Assembly: GCF_902686445.1 (NCBI RefSeq)
Contig: NC_062219.1
Coordinates: forward strand, 42,373,056-42,437,055
From: Sciurus carolinensis
Taxonomy: Eukaryota > Chordata > Mammalia > Rodentia > Sciuridae
Direction of reading: 5' to 3'
DNA: 64,000 nucleotides
The position numbers and the translations under genes are program-made. Below, one piece after another: positions 21,881 through 33,726 of this stretch. The notes beneath the pieces were generated by a model. The model made no database searches. It was not told where the DNA came from and saw only the letters and a list, made by a program, of their open reading frames with translations. The stretch's first letter is position 1. Each line of letters starts with the position of its first letter.

Positions 21881-24285
21881 AAAATTATGGATGGAGTAAT
21901 TCTGAATAAAAAGGGAGGTGTAACATCTATGTAAATTGTTCAGAAAGAGATATTGTAGGATTTTTGTTATTATATTAATTCACAAGAATTGCAGGATTTA
22001 CTATCACATGGTTGTGGTGCATGTTAGATATGTTTATATGCACCAAAGGACTATTTGACCCTCCGGGAAATTGCATTTCTTTCTTGAGCAATATATTTGA
22101 CTCTTCGTATGATATGTAAATGATATGTTCCAAGTGGCATCTATGTCCTAACATAGGATTCCTAAATCTTCATTTCTTTCCTGCCTCTCCTCAGTGATGT
22201 GCATTTTGAGTCAATTGCCTAAAGGGATAATACCTATTTTCTTTTCCAAGCCAAAAATTTAAAATGCAACATTTTTTAAATAAGATGATCTCCAAAGAGA
22301 GGATAGGAGAAAAACCTGTCTCCAAGTCTAAGAATTTAATATTTTCCCAGAAAATTTAGTAAGAATTTCTCAAACTTAGAAGTCCCACGCTAGATCTTCA
22401 TGTTAAATGTGAACAAATCCAGCTAAGCAATGAAGTCATTATGTGATTTCCTAAATCTTAATGATGTTGTCCTTTTATCGCCTTGGTTAATGATATTTAT
22501 TGGTTCAGTCCTTACTTCCTTCAGAATCTTCAGAGATTTCATCTAAGGAAATCTAAGATGTTTGTCTCAAGGATTTTCCCAGTCATTCAGGTCTTGGCTG
22601 CCTATTATTGACTCCCCCCCACGTAGCAACACTGTCATTATGTGGGCATCTAAGGACTGTATTATCTTTAAAAACCAAAAAAATCTCTCTCACCTTCCAC
22701 ACCCAGCTAGGATATCCAGTATGGAAGACCACCAGGGAGGGTTTGAAATTGGTTCCAATGACTGCATGGCCCGTAAATAACATTGGCATCCTGGATTCAC
22801 TTTGGCAAATTCTCAGTGACCACGAAAGCATCACCATAGAGCAGGGACAGCCTACAGCTAACCTGGAAAGAGGGTCTGATTGTTATTTTAGCCCCAGGCA
22901 GGTGGTTGTTTTAATTTTTTATTTGCACTAGCACTGGGGCTAGCTTCAAATTGTCAGTCAGATAGAAAACAGAGTTAATCAAGAAGCAAATACAAAAATT
23001 ATGGTATATTTTTCATAGAAAGGGAGCTGTGTAATCATAGATGCAGGTTAAAAGAAGGGTAAGACTTGGTCCTACCCTCAGATGGGTTTTAGTCTACTTG
23101 CCAGGCACAACCCTACACTGACTTAGATAGTTATTCTATGTGACTTGCTGCAGATCCCTTTCCTACCATGAACCAAATGGGTTTCAGTAATGGGTTTTGA
23201 AGTATGTTTTTCTTTCCTTTTGTCACTGAAAAAGGCACAGGGTTTTCTCACTCAGAGTAAAACAGTGACAAGGCAGGCAGGTCTTTCCCAGAGGAGCCCT
23301 GCAGAAGGTGGACACAATCTTCCCCACACAGGAAATCAGGTTTAGTCTTGAGAGGTGAGGTGTAGAAGGTTGTGGGGAGGGAGATAAACCATGATTTGAT
23401 TCAGCAGCACCAGGATTTTATATGAGAAAAAGCTAAAAGGGAACAGTGAAATCAGGAAAACATCTAAGTCTGAGGCTTTTATTTATGAAATGTGAAGGAG
23501 ACAAAATGTTCTGTTTAAAGACAAACGTCTTTGGCTGATAGTTAATCCAAATATCCAGCCCAAAGTAGGGGGAAACCACTTTCTTGGATTGTGTCCTCCC
23601 CCACCTCCCATTCCTATCATGCTGCCAACACACTCCATTTACTGCAGCACCATTGGGATGTGAGGGAGTCGAGGGTGCAGGTGGAAAAGAGCCCATTTCC
23701 CTTGGTCCCCACACGGTTAATGAGATACAATGTTGGCACGGCAGCCTTTAACACATCTTTTTATGACATTGGACTTGTTCTTGCATAGTTGAAGAATTTT
23801 ATTCAGAGAACAGACCCTTTTACGAATGATTCATAATGTTATCTAGGCCCCCACATCTCTATCTTGAAAAAACCAGAACCGACTTGTTTGGCTGTCAGTG
23901 ATAAATCACCTCCTGCGGATGTCCCCAGTGGAAGCTGCAAACACTGCATCGCTGGTCTGATGCAGAGCTGAGACGTTCTCATCCAGTCCTGCCTGAAGGA
24001 GGAAGTGACAGGACTCCAGCGGACTGGTGAATGAGAGCGTCCCTCGACTTCGATAATGGTCCTTGTAGCACTGGAGCCAAAGGAGTCTGTCTATGAGAAA
24101 CAGCTAAGCTGCTTAATTGAGGAAAAGAATGAGAAGAAGGTGGGGGTGGGAAGTGGGGAGGATTCAGAAAACCAGTGCTTTGCAACAAGGCTGGCTCTCT
24201 TTTTCTCAGGGTGACCTCCCTCCTCTCCATCCTGGTGATGGAAGAGCTCAGCATCTTAGAGTTAAGTTCTGCCAGAAGATAAGCA
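21881..24285. other. Unique DNA
   Basis: 2.4 kb with no confident gene or repeat. The patches at 22560-22930 and 23580-24060 are less AT-rich and carry overlapping frames of 65-107 codons on both strands, but none resembles a protein I know. Confidence 0.45.
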
Positions 24286-24440
24286 TTATGGTAGAGTGCA
24301 AAAGTCCAGCCGTGGGGCCTGGAGCCTCTCCAGAGCCCCTGCCATCACTTCCTGACCAGTTGATGGAACAAGTCCCTTCATGTTCCCAAACCTCAATTTT
24401 AGACCACAGAATGGGAAAAGTTTGTTCCGATGATCAAATG
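24286..24440 (+). mobile_element. MIR SINE
   Basis: 'ggggcctggagcctctccag', 'ggaacaagtcccttcatgtt', 'aacctcaattttagaccacagaatgggaaaa' align in order with MIR. Confidence 0.65.
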
Positions 24441-26492
24441 CCATATTACTTACACAACCATTCATAATAAAAATATTGACCATATATAATTATAATAATA
24501 ATAACATTTTAGGAATGATTCACATTGATTAATATATTTGGCAAAAGCACTTTGAGACCGTATCTGCTGAATCCACAGAAGAATGCAACCACATTGCCTT
24601 TCCATGATCTATGACCTAAGAGACTTGGGGGCATTGCACAAGATAAAGAATAAGTCTCTCCACCTGATTGGATTCGCAGGGTATAAATAGAAAGGCACTT
24701 CCCCAAAATTACATTTGGTGGATACTGGGCAGAGAAATTGGTTCCATTATAGATTGATATCCTATAGTAACAATATTATAATTTAAATACCAAAAGTTTT
24801 GAACATGAAATGTTTATGCTTTTAAAATGCTTAATGATCTTTCCTGAATAAAATGGAAAGGATATCAGCTTGGAAAAAAAAATAACAAAATGTCCAAAAA
24901 GGAATGTGTGAAATATCTTTTGCAGGTGCACAGTTCATGATGCTTCCTGTCATTCAGCCAAATATTTCCTAACTGAGAGATATTGAAGAAAAATAAATGA
25001 CAGTGAGATTCATGGTCATAGCTTCCTGAGTCAGGAGAAACTTGAGTCTTTGTTACTTAAAGTCACATACTAAGAAAATAGTATAGGAGTTTTACAAAAT
25101 GTGAAACAGAGATATGCCTTATTGCAGAGCTTCAAAAACAGGTCCAAGAGTCAGAGAGATAGTTACTACCAACATCTTATTATTTTTTTATTCAAATTAC
25201 TTTAATGTTATCAAGAGTCTAAAAGTACCAATTCTCTCATTTCTTACAGAGTATACCTTTCTGAAGATCTCCTGCAAATATTAGCTAAACTCTTTTCTTG
25301 AGAGCGTCAACCTAAAAAAACTATTCTCAAAATAGTATTTATTTGGGGACAGCATTGCAATAGGAAGAGCAGAACATTGCACTGGGGATACACATTCCAC
25401 AGTAAGTTCTGAGTGTTTTTAAGGAGGTGGAGGCAAGGGAAAAGTTTTCAAGACAAAAACCAGGAGGACTACACTGGATATTTTGGACCAATAATCTTTG
25501 TCCACAGTGATTAATAACAAAAGCAGCATCTGCCTGAGGTTGAACAGACAGTTGCTGGGCAGATGTCCTTGCAGAAGTACTTTTTGTATAAGGTTGCAGT
25601 GGCCTTCATGCAAGCTTGTGGTCTGGCACACTCTTCCGTGAGAGTTATCATCAGGCAGTCTTGCATAAGAACCCTTTCTTCATAACCTCCTGGCTTTAGT
25701 ATTTATTTTTTGTCAAGGTGGACACAATGATGCCATTTTGATTCTGACAATTTCCACATTTTTTTTCTACAAAAGTTTTTCCTTGCCCTGAGAATGGTTT
25801 ATGCTGATCCTTCAAACTTGACCCATTCAATAGTTACCCCTCTACCATTGGGAGAGGGAGAGCTATAAACATAGAAGTCTGTCAGGGTAGACTCCTTCTT
25901 CGATCTTGTTTTCTCTCAGACTTCTCAGAATCCTTCTCCCATACATCCCAGACCCAGCAGCCACATTAATCTGGCTGCCTACCGCCTCCCACCCTCCCAC
26001 CACAACCTGCCCGTCCCGCCTCTGATTCTAGACTTGCATTCTTCTGGTCGTCTAGACCATTTCCACCCCTTCAGACTCTCCCGCTCGTTAAACTGAAAAG
26101 ACAATAATGTCCTAATGTTTTACAACTGGGCAGGGGAGATGTGAAGAATTTCTTAATGTGTAGAAATGAATCTTACCTAGAAGAATGTTATGCAGTCTGA
26201 GAGGTGAGGGAGGTACTAGAGAAGTACAGGAAGGTCTTAGTGAGCAAGAGAACTGTGTGAGGTGGGCAGTGCTTGCTGGTTGCTGAATTGTGAATATTCT
26301 GGCCCGGGTTGTCCTGGCCAATTTTAAAGGGAACTCTTCCTGGTACAGAGACATCTAAAAAACAAGGAAAGAAAAAATATTGAATTTCATTCCAAATTTT
26401 GGCTCCTATTTCTAGTCTTAGTTCACCTGTGATGTGAGATAGTAGTGACTGAAACATACCTGCAAATCTCCAGATGATTGACTTAACCAAAG
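24441..26492. other. Unique DNA
   Basis: 2 kb with no recognised gene or repeat. A C-rich patch at 25920-26080 has no further identity. The longest frame in the window (142 codons, minus, 26188-26616) overlaps this region and the MER5-like element and is accidental. Confidence 0.45.
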
Positions 26493-26665
26493 CTGTTCTT
26501 AAAAGTGATCCCCAGATCAGCAGCAGCAGCAGCAGCAGCAAGAGCATCACCTGGGGACTGGAGAGAGTTGCAAATTCTTTGGTCCCACCCTGGTCCTCTT
26601 GAATCAGAATTTTCACTATTGCAGGGCAGTGATCTGTGTTCTAACAAGACCTTTAGGTTATATCT
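26493..26665 (+). mobile_element. MER5-like hAT MITE
   Basis: 'agtgatccccagatcagcag', then 'gcatcacctggggactggag', gagttgcaaattctttggtc, ccaccctggtcctcttgaat, 'cagtgatctgtgttctaaca' follow MER5A order. The 'ccagcagcatcagcatcacc' segment is replaced by an expanded CAG run. Confidence 0.85.
26518..26538 (+). repeat. (CAG)7 trinucleotide repeat
   Basis: Seven uninterrupted CAG units inside the MER5-like element. They read as Leu codons on the minus strand and account for the oligo-leucine in the longest spurious frame. Confidence 0.95.
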
Positions 26666-26694
26666 TATATCTACTCAATTTCAAAAACCAGTAA

Positions 26695-26935
26695 TGAAGA
26701 GTTAAAGCCTTGGACTTTGCATGGGAAGATAGGATTAAACCACAACTACACCACAATTGGTACTACAAATTGTTTCCAAAAGGTTTTAAGATGTCTCTGC
26801 ATTTCCAACTACCTATGTGACCTTAGGTACTATGTGTAAACAATCTGAATCTCTTTATTTAACTATAAATATAACTCATGATATTGAATTCAGAGTTGTG
26901 AGGAAATGTGAAGCAACACATACTGAAAAATTTAG
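26695..26935 (+). mobile_element. MIR SINE
   Basis: 'gttaaagccttggactttgc', 'aactacctatgtgaccttag', 'aatctgaatctctttatttaactataaa', then 'ttgtgaggaaatgtgaagcaa' follow the MIR order. Confidence 0.78.
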
Positions 26936-27006
26936 GAAACGTAGAGTGATAGATACAAAAATATGTTTAAAATTGTAAAGTAATATAAAAATATCAGATC
27001 AATAAT

Positions 27007-27112
27007 TCCTTCTCTTTTTTTCCCTTCCTTTCTTTCCTGTCTTTCCCTCCCTGTCTGTAACTTGCTCTGTTTTTTCATTCCCTTTTTCCTTTCTATTTTC
27101 CTTCCTTGCCTA
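27007..27112. repeat. Pyrimidine-rich low-complexity tract
   Basis: T/C-dominated sequence with imperfect cttt and ttcc units. Confidence 0.85.
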
Positions 27113-27903
27113 TATGTCTAGTGTATACAGCTCCTGGGTTTTAAATTAACCCTAAATGCTCTAAGTACTGAATTTACACTCCATTGCATTAAACATCATG
27201 TTTATGAAAAAAATTAAAACCCTTTATTCGATCCTCAGAAATGGTTTTATTAATCACTGCCCTTACCAAAAAATATCAAGTCTGATTATAAATGAGTCAG
27301 AAATATTGGGATTAAATTTCCCTATTATCATTTTACAAAAATTTTTTTTAATTGTGGGTAAATTCTTTGGCATAACAATTTTCAGATTTGGGAAATAATG
27401 TAGATATTCTAATCCCAAACACTGCTGAATTTATATCTCTGCTGATATGAAACACTTAGTGGCTTATTAATTTCAGGATACAAATAAAAAGAATATATGT
27501 TCACAAACTGCTTTATTTGTTTTATGAAATAGGCAATGCCTATTTGAGGCCCTAAAATTCCACTATTACATTCAACTGAAAAGCATAGACAAAATACCAA
27601 CAATAAACGAATTCCAGAAATAATTCTAAATGTACATACTAAACAAAATAATGTAATTTGACATGTAATATCTTATACTTTCTTTTGGAAAGTCTATACA
27701 TGGAAAGAATGTGTGGCTTAGAATTTAATAGGCAGATTATTTTACTTTGATGATGACCAGTTTTCTCATAAGTAATAAGAATGGTAAAATAACTCTATAA
27801 ACGTATAGTAAAGATTAAATTTTTATTTTCAAAAAATGGATAAAACTCACTCTTTTTCCTTAGTAGAAGGAATAGACAGGTTCAGATAAAATCTCAATAT
27901 CTT
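27113..27903. other. Unique AT-rich DNA
   Basis: No gene or repeat recognised. The 64-66-codon frames at 27198-27603 are unremarkable. Confidence 0.5.
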
Positions 27904-28040
27904 GGACTGGGACTGTAGCTCAGTGTCAGACCGCTTGTCTCCCATGTGCGAGGCACTGGGCTCGATCCTCAGCACCATATAAAAATAAACAAATAAAATG
28001 AAGGCATGCTGTCCATCTATAATTACAAAAAAAAAAAAAA
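27904..28040 (+). mobile_element. ID-type SINE, sense, with A tail
   Basis: ggactgggactgtagctcag opens the tRNA-like body. B-box-like gctcgatcc, ctcagcaccatataaaaata, then 'gaaggcatgctgtccatcta' and a 14-A tail (28027-28040). Both Pol III boxes are near consensus, so this is one of the better preserved copies. Confidence 0.95.
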
Positions 28041-28599
28041 TCTTTCAGACCAGGAGACCCCCATATATAAAATACAATTCATATGAAATGTTATTAAGTA
28101 ATTATTGATTAGTTTGAATTTCTAGATAACATAAAAATTCTAATAGAAAAATAAAAATTTTGATGAGAAAATAGGGATTTGGTGAGTCTATAAAGTTCCA
28201 GAAATTCACTACTCTGAGAAAAATAAATTATTTCATAGAGTTAAATTACCACTTACCTGCATTTCATAAGTGAAATAGAATGGTTTACTGGAATATTGCT
28301 TTACCAATTTGTTTACACTTTAAGTTATTACATATGTAGAAAATAAAATGTTCATAAAGCAATAAAATCACTTCACAGTAATATCACCAAATTGTATTGA
28401 CATTGAATGCTCCGTTAAACTGAGTTAAAGAGCTTTATCCAGTCATCTGCAAAGGATTTTCATTTTTAATTGTTAACAAGTGGTTCTTACCATGACAATC
28501 TTGCTCATGGTGTAATCGACTTAAGTCTTGCTTGAAAAATGAGGGTATAACAAATCTAATCCTACTTCTTAGCCCTAGTCTACCATTAAATTCGTACTC
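28041..28599. other. Unique AT-rich DNA
   Basis: No gene or repeat recognised. Confidence 0.5.
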
Positions 28600-28885
28600 C
28601 CTGGGTTTCCTGGCTTCTCAACTTTTCTGCCCTCTCTCCACCACTTGCAATCCTGTATATCCTTGAAAAGTTCCTCTGAGACCTCATCTATTGTGCCCTT
28701 ACCCGCTAAAATTGGTGAGAGTCTTTCTGATCTTTGCATCCCTATACACTTTACAAATTCTTCTCTACCCTATCTTATTTTATAACTACTATGTTTCCTG
28801 TCCTGTGAGCCCTCTAGGTATGTCTTACCTTGGAATCATCTGCAGTGTCTAAATCAGAACTTAGCACAGCATATAAAAGCACACA
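28600..28885 (+). mobile_element. L2 LINE 3' region
   Basis: 'tccttgaaaagttcctctgagacctcat…', 'ctttgcatccctatacacttta', 'gaacttagcacagcatataaaagcac' follow L2 order to its 3' end. Confidence 0.65.
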
Positions 28886-31800
28886 GAGTTAAATTGTTCT
28901 TGTGGAGTTGGGAGGTGTAGTGGGCAGTAGAACCGCGGCTGGGATTATTTCTAGAGTAGAAGCCAGGTTCAGCTCATGTGTTTGACTGAGTAAGCCATTT
29001 TGGCCACAAAGATAAAGCCACACATGAAAACAATTTGCTTCATCACAGATTGGTTTCCTTTGCCACATGTATATTTATGCAAAACCTATTGTACTTCTTT
29101 CCCTATTTGATTTTTTATGTGAAGAGCCAAGGAAATATAACTTCCATTTGATTTTGATTTTTTTTTTTTGTCTAGAATGGACATACTTACACAGATATAT
29201 TACAAAAAAAGACAATCAACAAATAAACTATAAAGTAGAGCATTTTAAAAATACAGAAATGGAGCAATACCACTTTACAAATGTTTACCCTTCTCATTTT
29301 GGGGTCTTTTTTTGGTCCTCCTTTACTTGTGAGACATTCTAAAATGCAATGTTTGATGTGCTAATGTAACATTTTCCACAATAATCACTGAGGTGTTATT
29401 TCATTATAACATGGACATGAAATATCTCATGATCCTCTCTCGACGGAACAAATTGTTGATTCCAACTGATTCCTACTTCTTGTCTGAATAATTAACTCTT
29501 AGTTGCTTTTAACCATGAAACAAATGATGAATAAAATTCTTAGCTGAGAGCTGTGAGTTCCTCAAAAACATCATGAGATCAATTCCCAAAGCTGATGCAA
29601 GTATATAGTTGGGATACTACTTAATTAACCACTTGTGAAAGCAACGAAATTAAAACAAGAAAGAAGGAAAATGCCAACAAGGGAGGAGGAGAGGAAGAAA
29701 AGAAAAAAAGAAAAAGCTTTCAGAAACTATTCCAGTTTCCTACCTAAATCAATATTTGATTTCTTACATCTATTTGACTCAAAAAAGTAGTGAGGCTAAG
29801 TGAAATAACTCCTGCCCTTGGTCCTAAGATACACAGCTCCTGCTCCAGGGACATGGCCTAGTGGGAACAGAGTGCTATCAGGAGCTGTTCAGAAGAAAAT
29901 AGGGCATAGTTGCCCAAAGGAGAAAAAGACAAGGGAAAGAAAGCAGTACACATTATATTGTCTGTTATTTGTCTGTTATAGCATACAGAATTTTAGTTCT
30001 GTGTGCTTTTTTCTTCAAAATTATCAGGAAATATCAAAATAATATTTGATTCTATTTCATTTGTTTTGCACAGGAAGTTGCAGATTCATGGCAGAAAAAT
30101 AAATGAAAAAAAAAAATTAGCCGATCTTACATACCAGTCTCAAAAAAGAAAAAGTCATGAAAGAAGATGAATGGAGAATTACTTTCAAAAATGAATTGAA
30201 CTTATAAAATGAAACTATTAGAAAACCATCTTGAGAATCTTCTTTTCCTTTCTTTTTTAAACATTTTCTGCTGACTCATTTTTATATTCTTGCTTGTCCT
30301 GAAGTCTTAAGCATTGTGATACTTAATGCTAGGAAGACATACAGTTTTAGAAGAGATGATCTTTTAAAATACCCTAGCAGAGAGAAAATTCTCTGAGCAG
30401 TAAAGGGCAGGGTTGGAATCCTGGGTTTTTATGTTCCTGAAATATGGTTTGTTGCTGAGAGATTTATGAGAGAATGACAGTTCAAAGATTCCTTCTGAAA
30501 GTCTGAGATTCAGTAAATACCAAACTATTACTTTCCATATTAAAAAAAAAAAAAGTCCTTAAGATTAGAAAGTGAAATTTAATTTGTTTGAGTTGTTGTT
30601 TTCTGTATCAGCAAAACATTATTTTACAAAGACAGATGATGTCCTTGAAGCAGTAGTATGGGGAAAGGAGAAAGGATGGGAGGAAAGACTTAATTCTTAA
30701 ATTTAAAAAATAGCACGTGATCTCATGTTAGCAAATGAAAAGCAAAATAATAATAGTAATAGTGATAATGTGGTATAATTATTAATCTTTTGTACATTGA
30801 TACAAGGGATATTAATTATAACCTAATTAATTTTATAGGCTATAATTTGATTAATTAAAAATCTTTTAATACTTTCTTTTTCTAATTTAAATTTATGGTA
30901 AAATGGTAGATACTTAGAATAATCTCAGAAATCAGTTTTTATGACTGTCTTAAATGTTTGATAGAGGCATGTTGATTTGATGACTCTTTTTTCTCTCATC
31001 AACTGTTATGTCTTTTTACCTAACAACTGCAGAGATGTGGTATTGGAATAGCAACATGTATGGTTATATTTTTATACAGCCTGCACAGCGAAGAACATCA
31101 TTTTTATCATTTGATTTTTCCTAACTTTATTGAACCTAAACAGGACGCTGTAGTTAAAAGCACCCAAACTACTCAATGAATCAGTGCTTCATTTAAATTA
31201 AGACTGGTGGTGGATGTCTTCATATGCCCTCTCTTTATGTCTGTTCCTGTGGCATGTTATTCTAAGTCACATACATTATACATCTCTATTCCCATATGCA
31301 TCTAAAGTGAAATTTTTTCATGAGAATCATTTTTTTTCCTAGAGCTTCTCTTATCAACAGGAAGACTAGTTAGTTCTTCCTGAATAGATGCTTTTCCAAG
31401 ATGACTCTGACCGTTGGGAAGTATGACACTGAAAGTAAATATAGAAACATTTCATTTGTGATCTCTCCTCTTTGTACCTTATTTCTCAGAATATTTCCGG
31501 AACTGTTATGTTCTTTGATTCACTTTGTAGGTGCAGATCTTAGGATTATTAGTTTTCAAGGACCATGGTGAGCATCAACTCCAGAACTAGGATTAGAAGC
31601 TTGGCATTTCTTGGCTCCAGGTCTTGCACTCAGACCACATTATTTTCCAAATAAATTAATGGAAACAAAAGAGATTCATTTTATGAAAGTTCAGATCCAC
31701 ACTAATGAAAGCAAGGAAATGCTATTATATCAGTGGGTGATGTAACGCTTGTCACTTACACAAAACTTGTCCTGATGATGCTTACCACAGAATGGTCAGC

Positions 31801-32439
31801 GGGGCTCATTTCCAGTCCCAAACTTGGCCTAAATTGTATTCTTGTATAAGGTTTTCATACTTAAATATCATGAATTTAAGCTTCCAAGTTAGGATAAGTA
31901 GCACCCAAATTATGACACTATATTCTGCTAATGAAATATTCATGTGTTGCGGGGAAGAAGCAGCAGTTCATAGCACAGAAGAAATAAGCAAATTCTGGCA
32001 AGACACAGGTTTTCTCTATTCATCTGTCAGAGCTTGTTAATAACACAGATGTCTCAGTATTACTAATAGCAACTACCATATATTGATCTCCCACCATCTT
32101 GCATACATATCTTTACTCTCCACAAAAGCACAGTGAGGTGATTGCTATCATGTCCATAAAACTTACTAATTGGGAAGACAGCATGTGTATTCTAATCAGA
32201 ATGAGTTTAAATTGAGTGCGACAATAAAGGCAGCCATTCACATTGTTTTTACTAGTTTTTGAATCCTTTTAGATTTAACATGATTAAAAATAAGTTTTTA
32301 CAATTTTAAAGAATTATTTGTATAAACTTACTTTTAATCAGGTTAATAATATATCCCCTATAAAGGTCAAATGATAACAAGAAGCAATTGCTCTTGTTTC
32401 TACTGTGGCAAATCTATTCCCTTCACAGATGCATATCCT
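28886..32439. other. Long unique AT-rich stretch
   Basis: 3.5 kb with no confident gene. A weak antisense MIR-like stretch occurs at about 32050-32165. Short homopolymers (T run near 29160, A runs near 30110 and 30541) are the only other structure. The frame at 31792-32040 (82 codons) is not recognisable. Confidence 0.45.
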
Positions 32440-32715
32440 TGGAGGCCCTCCTAGAATTTCTTCATATACAAGAAATTTTTCTGTTGCTTATTTTTTAACA
32501 TGAATAATGTAATATATTGTATGTTCTGTAGCTAGTTCTTTTTCACTCAATAGCATTTCTTGACAGTACAGATGGAGCTTCCTCATTTTTAACTGTAGTG
32601 TATTATTCCACATATGCATAAACCATAGTTTACTTGAGCACTGTCTAATTGATGAACATGTTTGTTGTTCCTGTGGATTATAATTTTTTAGAATAACTAG
32701 TAATCTGGTAAAAGT
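32440..32715 (-). mobile_element. Old L1M fragment, antisense
   Basis: 'tagttctttttcactcaata', 'cagatggagcttcctcattt', 'tgtagtgtattattccacat', 'aattgatgaacatgtttgtt' are the complement of the L1 ORF2 end, as in L1M families. Confidence 0.75.
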
Positions 32716-32869
32716 ATAAATAAATTTTTCATATAAAAAAGTTAATAGTAAAAGTGAAATGAAAAGAGAATTAAACTATTTTTTCTTAAAGTAAGATAAA
32801 TCTTCTACCTAAGTTGTATGAGTCTATTATTTTAACTGGTATATAACTAAAAAAATTGAACTTTGAAAA

Positions 32870-33200
32870 TTTTTGTGTATATACACAATGTTGTATTTAT
32901 TCAGTCATAAAGAAAAATGAAGTCCTATGATTTGCAGGAAAATGGGTGGAACTGAAGGCTATCACATTAAGTGGAATAAGTCAGATTCAGAATTGCATAT
33001 TTTCTCTCCTATGTGGAAGGTGGTGAAGGTGAGCAAGGGGTAGGGGAGAGAAGAGTGGGAAGGGCAGTGGGAGAGTGGATAAGATCAAAGCATGCTATAA
33101 GCATGCATGGAAATGTCACAGTCAAGTCCATTAGTTTGTACATTTAATGTACATTAATAATTATAGCTTTAAAATCCTTCAGTGGAAAAGTAAAATAAAA
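32870..33200 (+). mobile_element. L1 3' end, sense
   Basis: 'tatatacacaatgttgtatttattcagtcataaagaaaaatg', 'gggtggaactgaaggctatc', 'ttctctcctatgtggaaggt', then a G-rich UTR tract (33010-33080) and 'taataattatagctttaaaat'. Contains ORF2-end codons and 3' UTR with several decayed positions. Confidence 0.85.
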
Positions 33201-33693
33201 TAAATTTCTAGTCCAGGATGGAGTGACTGTGGGCACTAGAATTCACTCGTGGCTTGCAGTGAGGAATTTGCAAATGTATCCCATGTGTTTTCTGCCTTTG
33301 AGGAGAACAGAAGATGGGCTTCCTTTTCAATTAACTCTGTAGGAATGGAAAAAAATATCTTTACTAAATGACCAGACTTTTGCCATTAATCCTGTTGAAG
33401 TATTAAATTTGGGATTGTAAAAGATGCGAAAGGGGAAAAAGAGATACTGACTATGTAATTAAACAGTATTAGCAGGATAAGCATCAAGAGAATTTTCCAT
33501 AACATGAAGCATACTGAGTATTCTATTTCAAAGAGCAATGGATACATCATTTATTTTCTGTTTCATAGTTGTGTTCCAGGAATTTACAGTAGTTCCTTGG
33601 GTTGCAAACCTGACATCTTTTGAAATTCTTGACATTTTCGATTACTTTTTTCTCTCTCTTTCTTTCTCCTTATCCTCTCCACTTTTTCTTCTG

Positions 33694-33697
<4 letters not shown>
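33201..33697. other. Unique DNA ending in a pyrimidine tract
   Basis: No gene or repeat. It becomes pyrimidine-rich from 33645. Confidence 0.5.

Positions 33698-33726
<29 letters not shown>
33698..33726. repeat. Poly-T tract (29 T)
   Basis: Longest uninterrupted T run in the window. It is preceded by a pyrimidine tract ending ctgcagg, which mimics a 3' splice site. The right-hand flank is not a recognisable retrocopy. Confidence 0.95.

Noticed and set aside
26188..26616. 142-codon minus frame, longest in the window
   Set aside because: It runs antisense through the MER5-like element and reads the CAG repeat as oligo-leucine. No cellular protein similarity.
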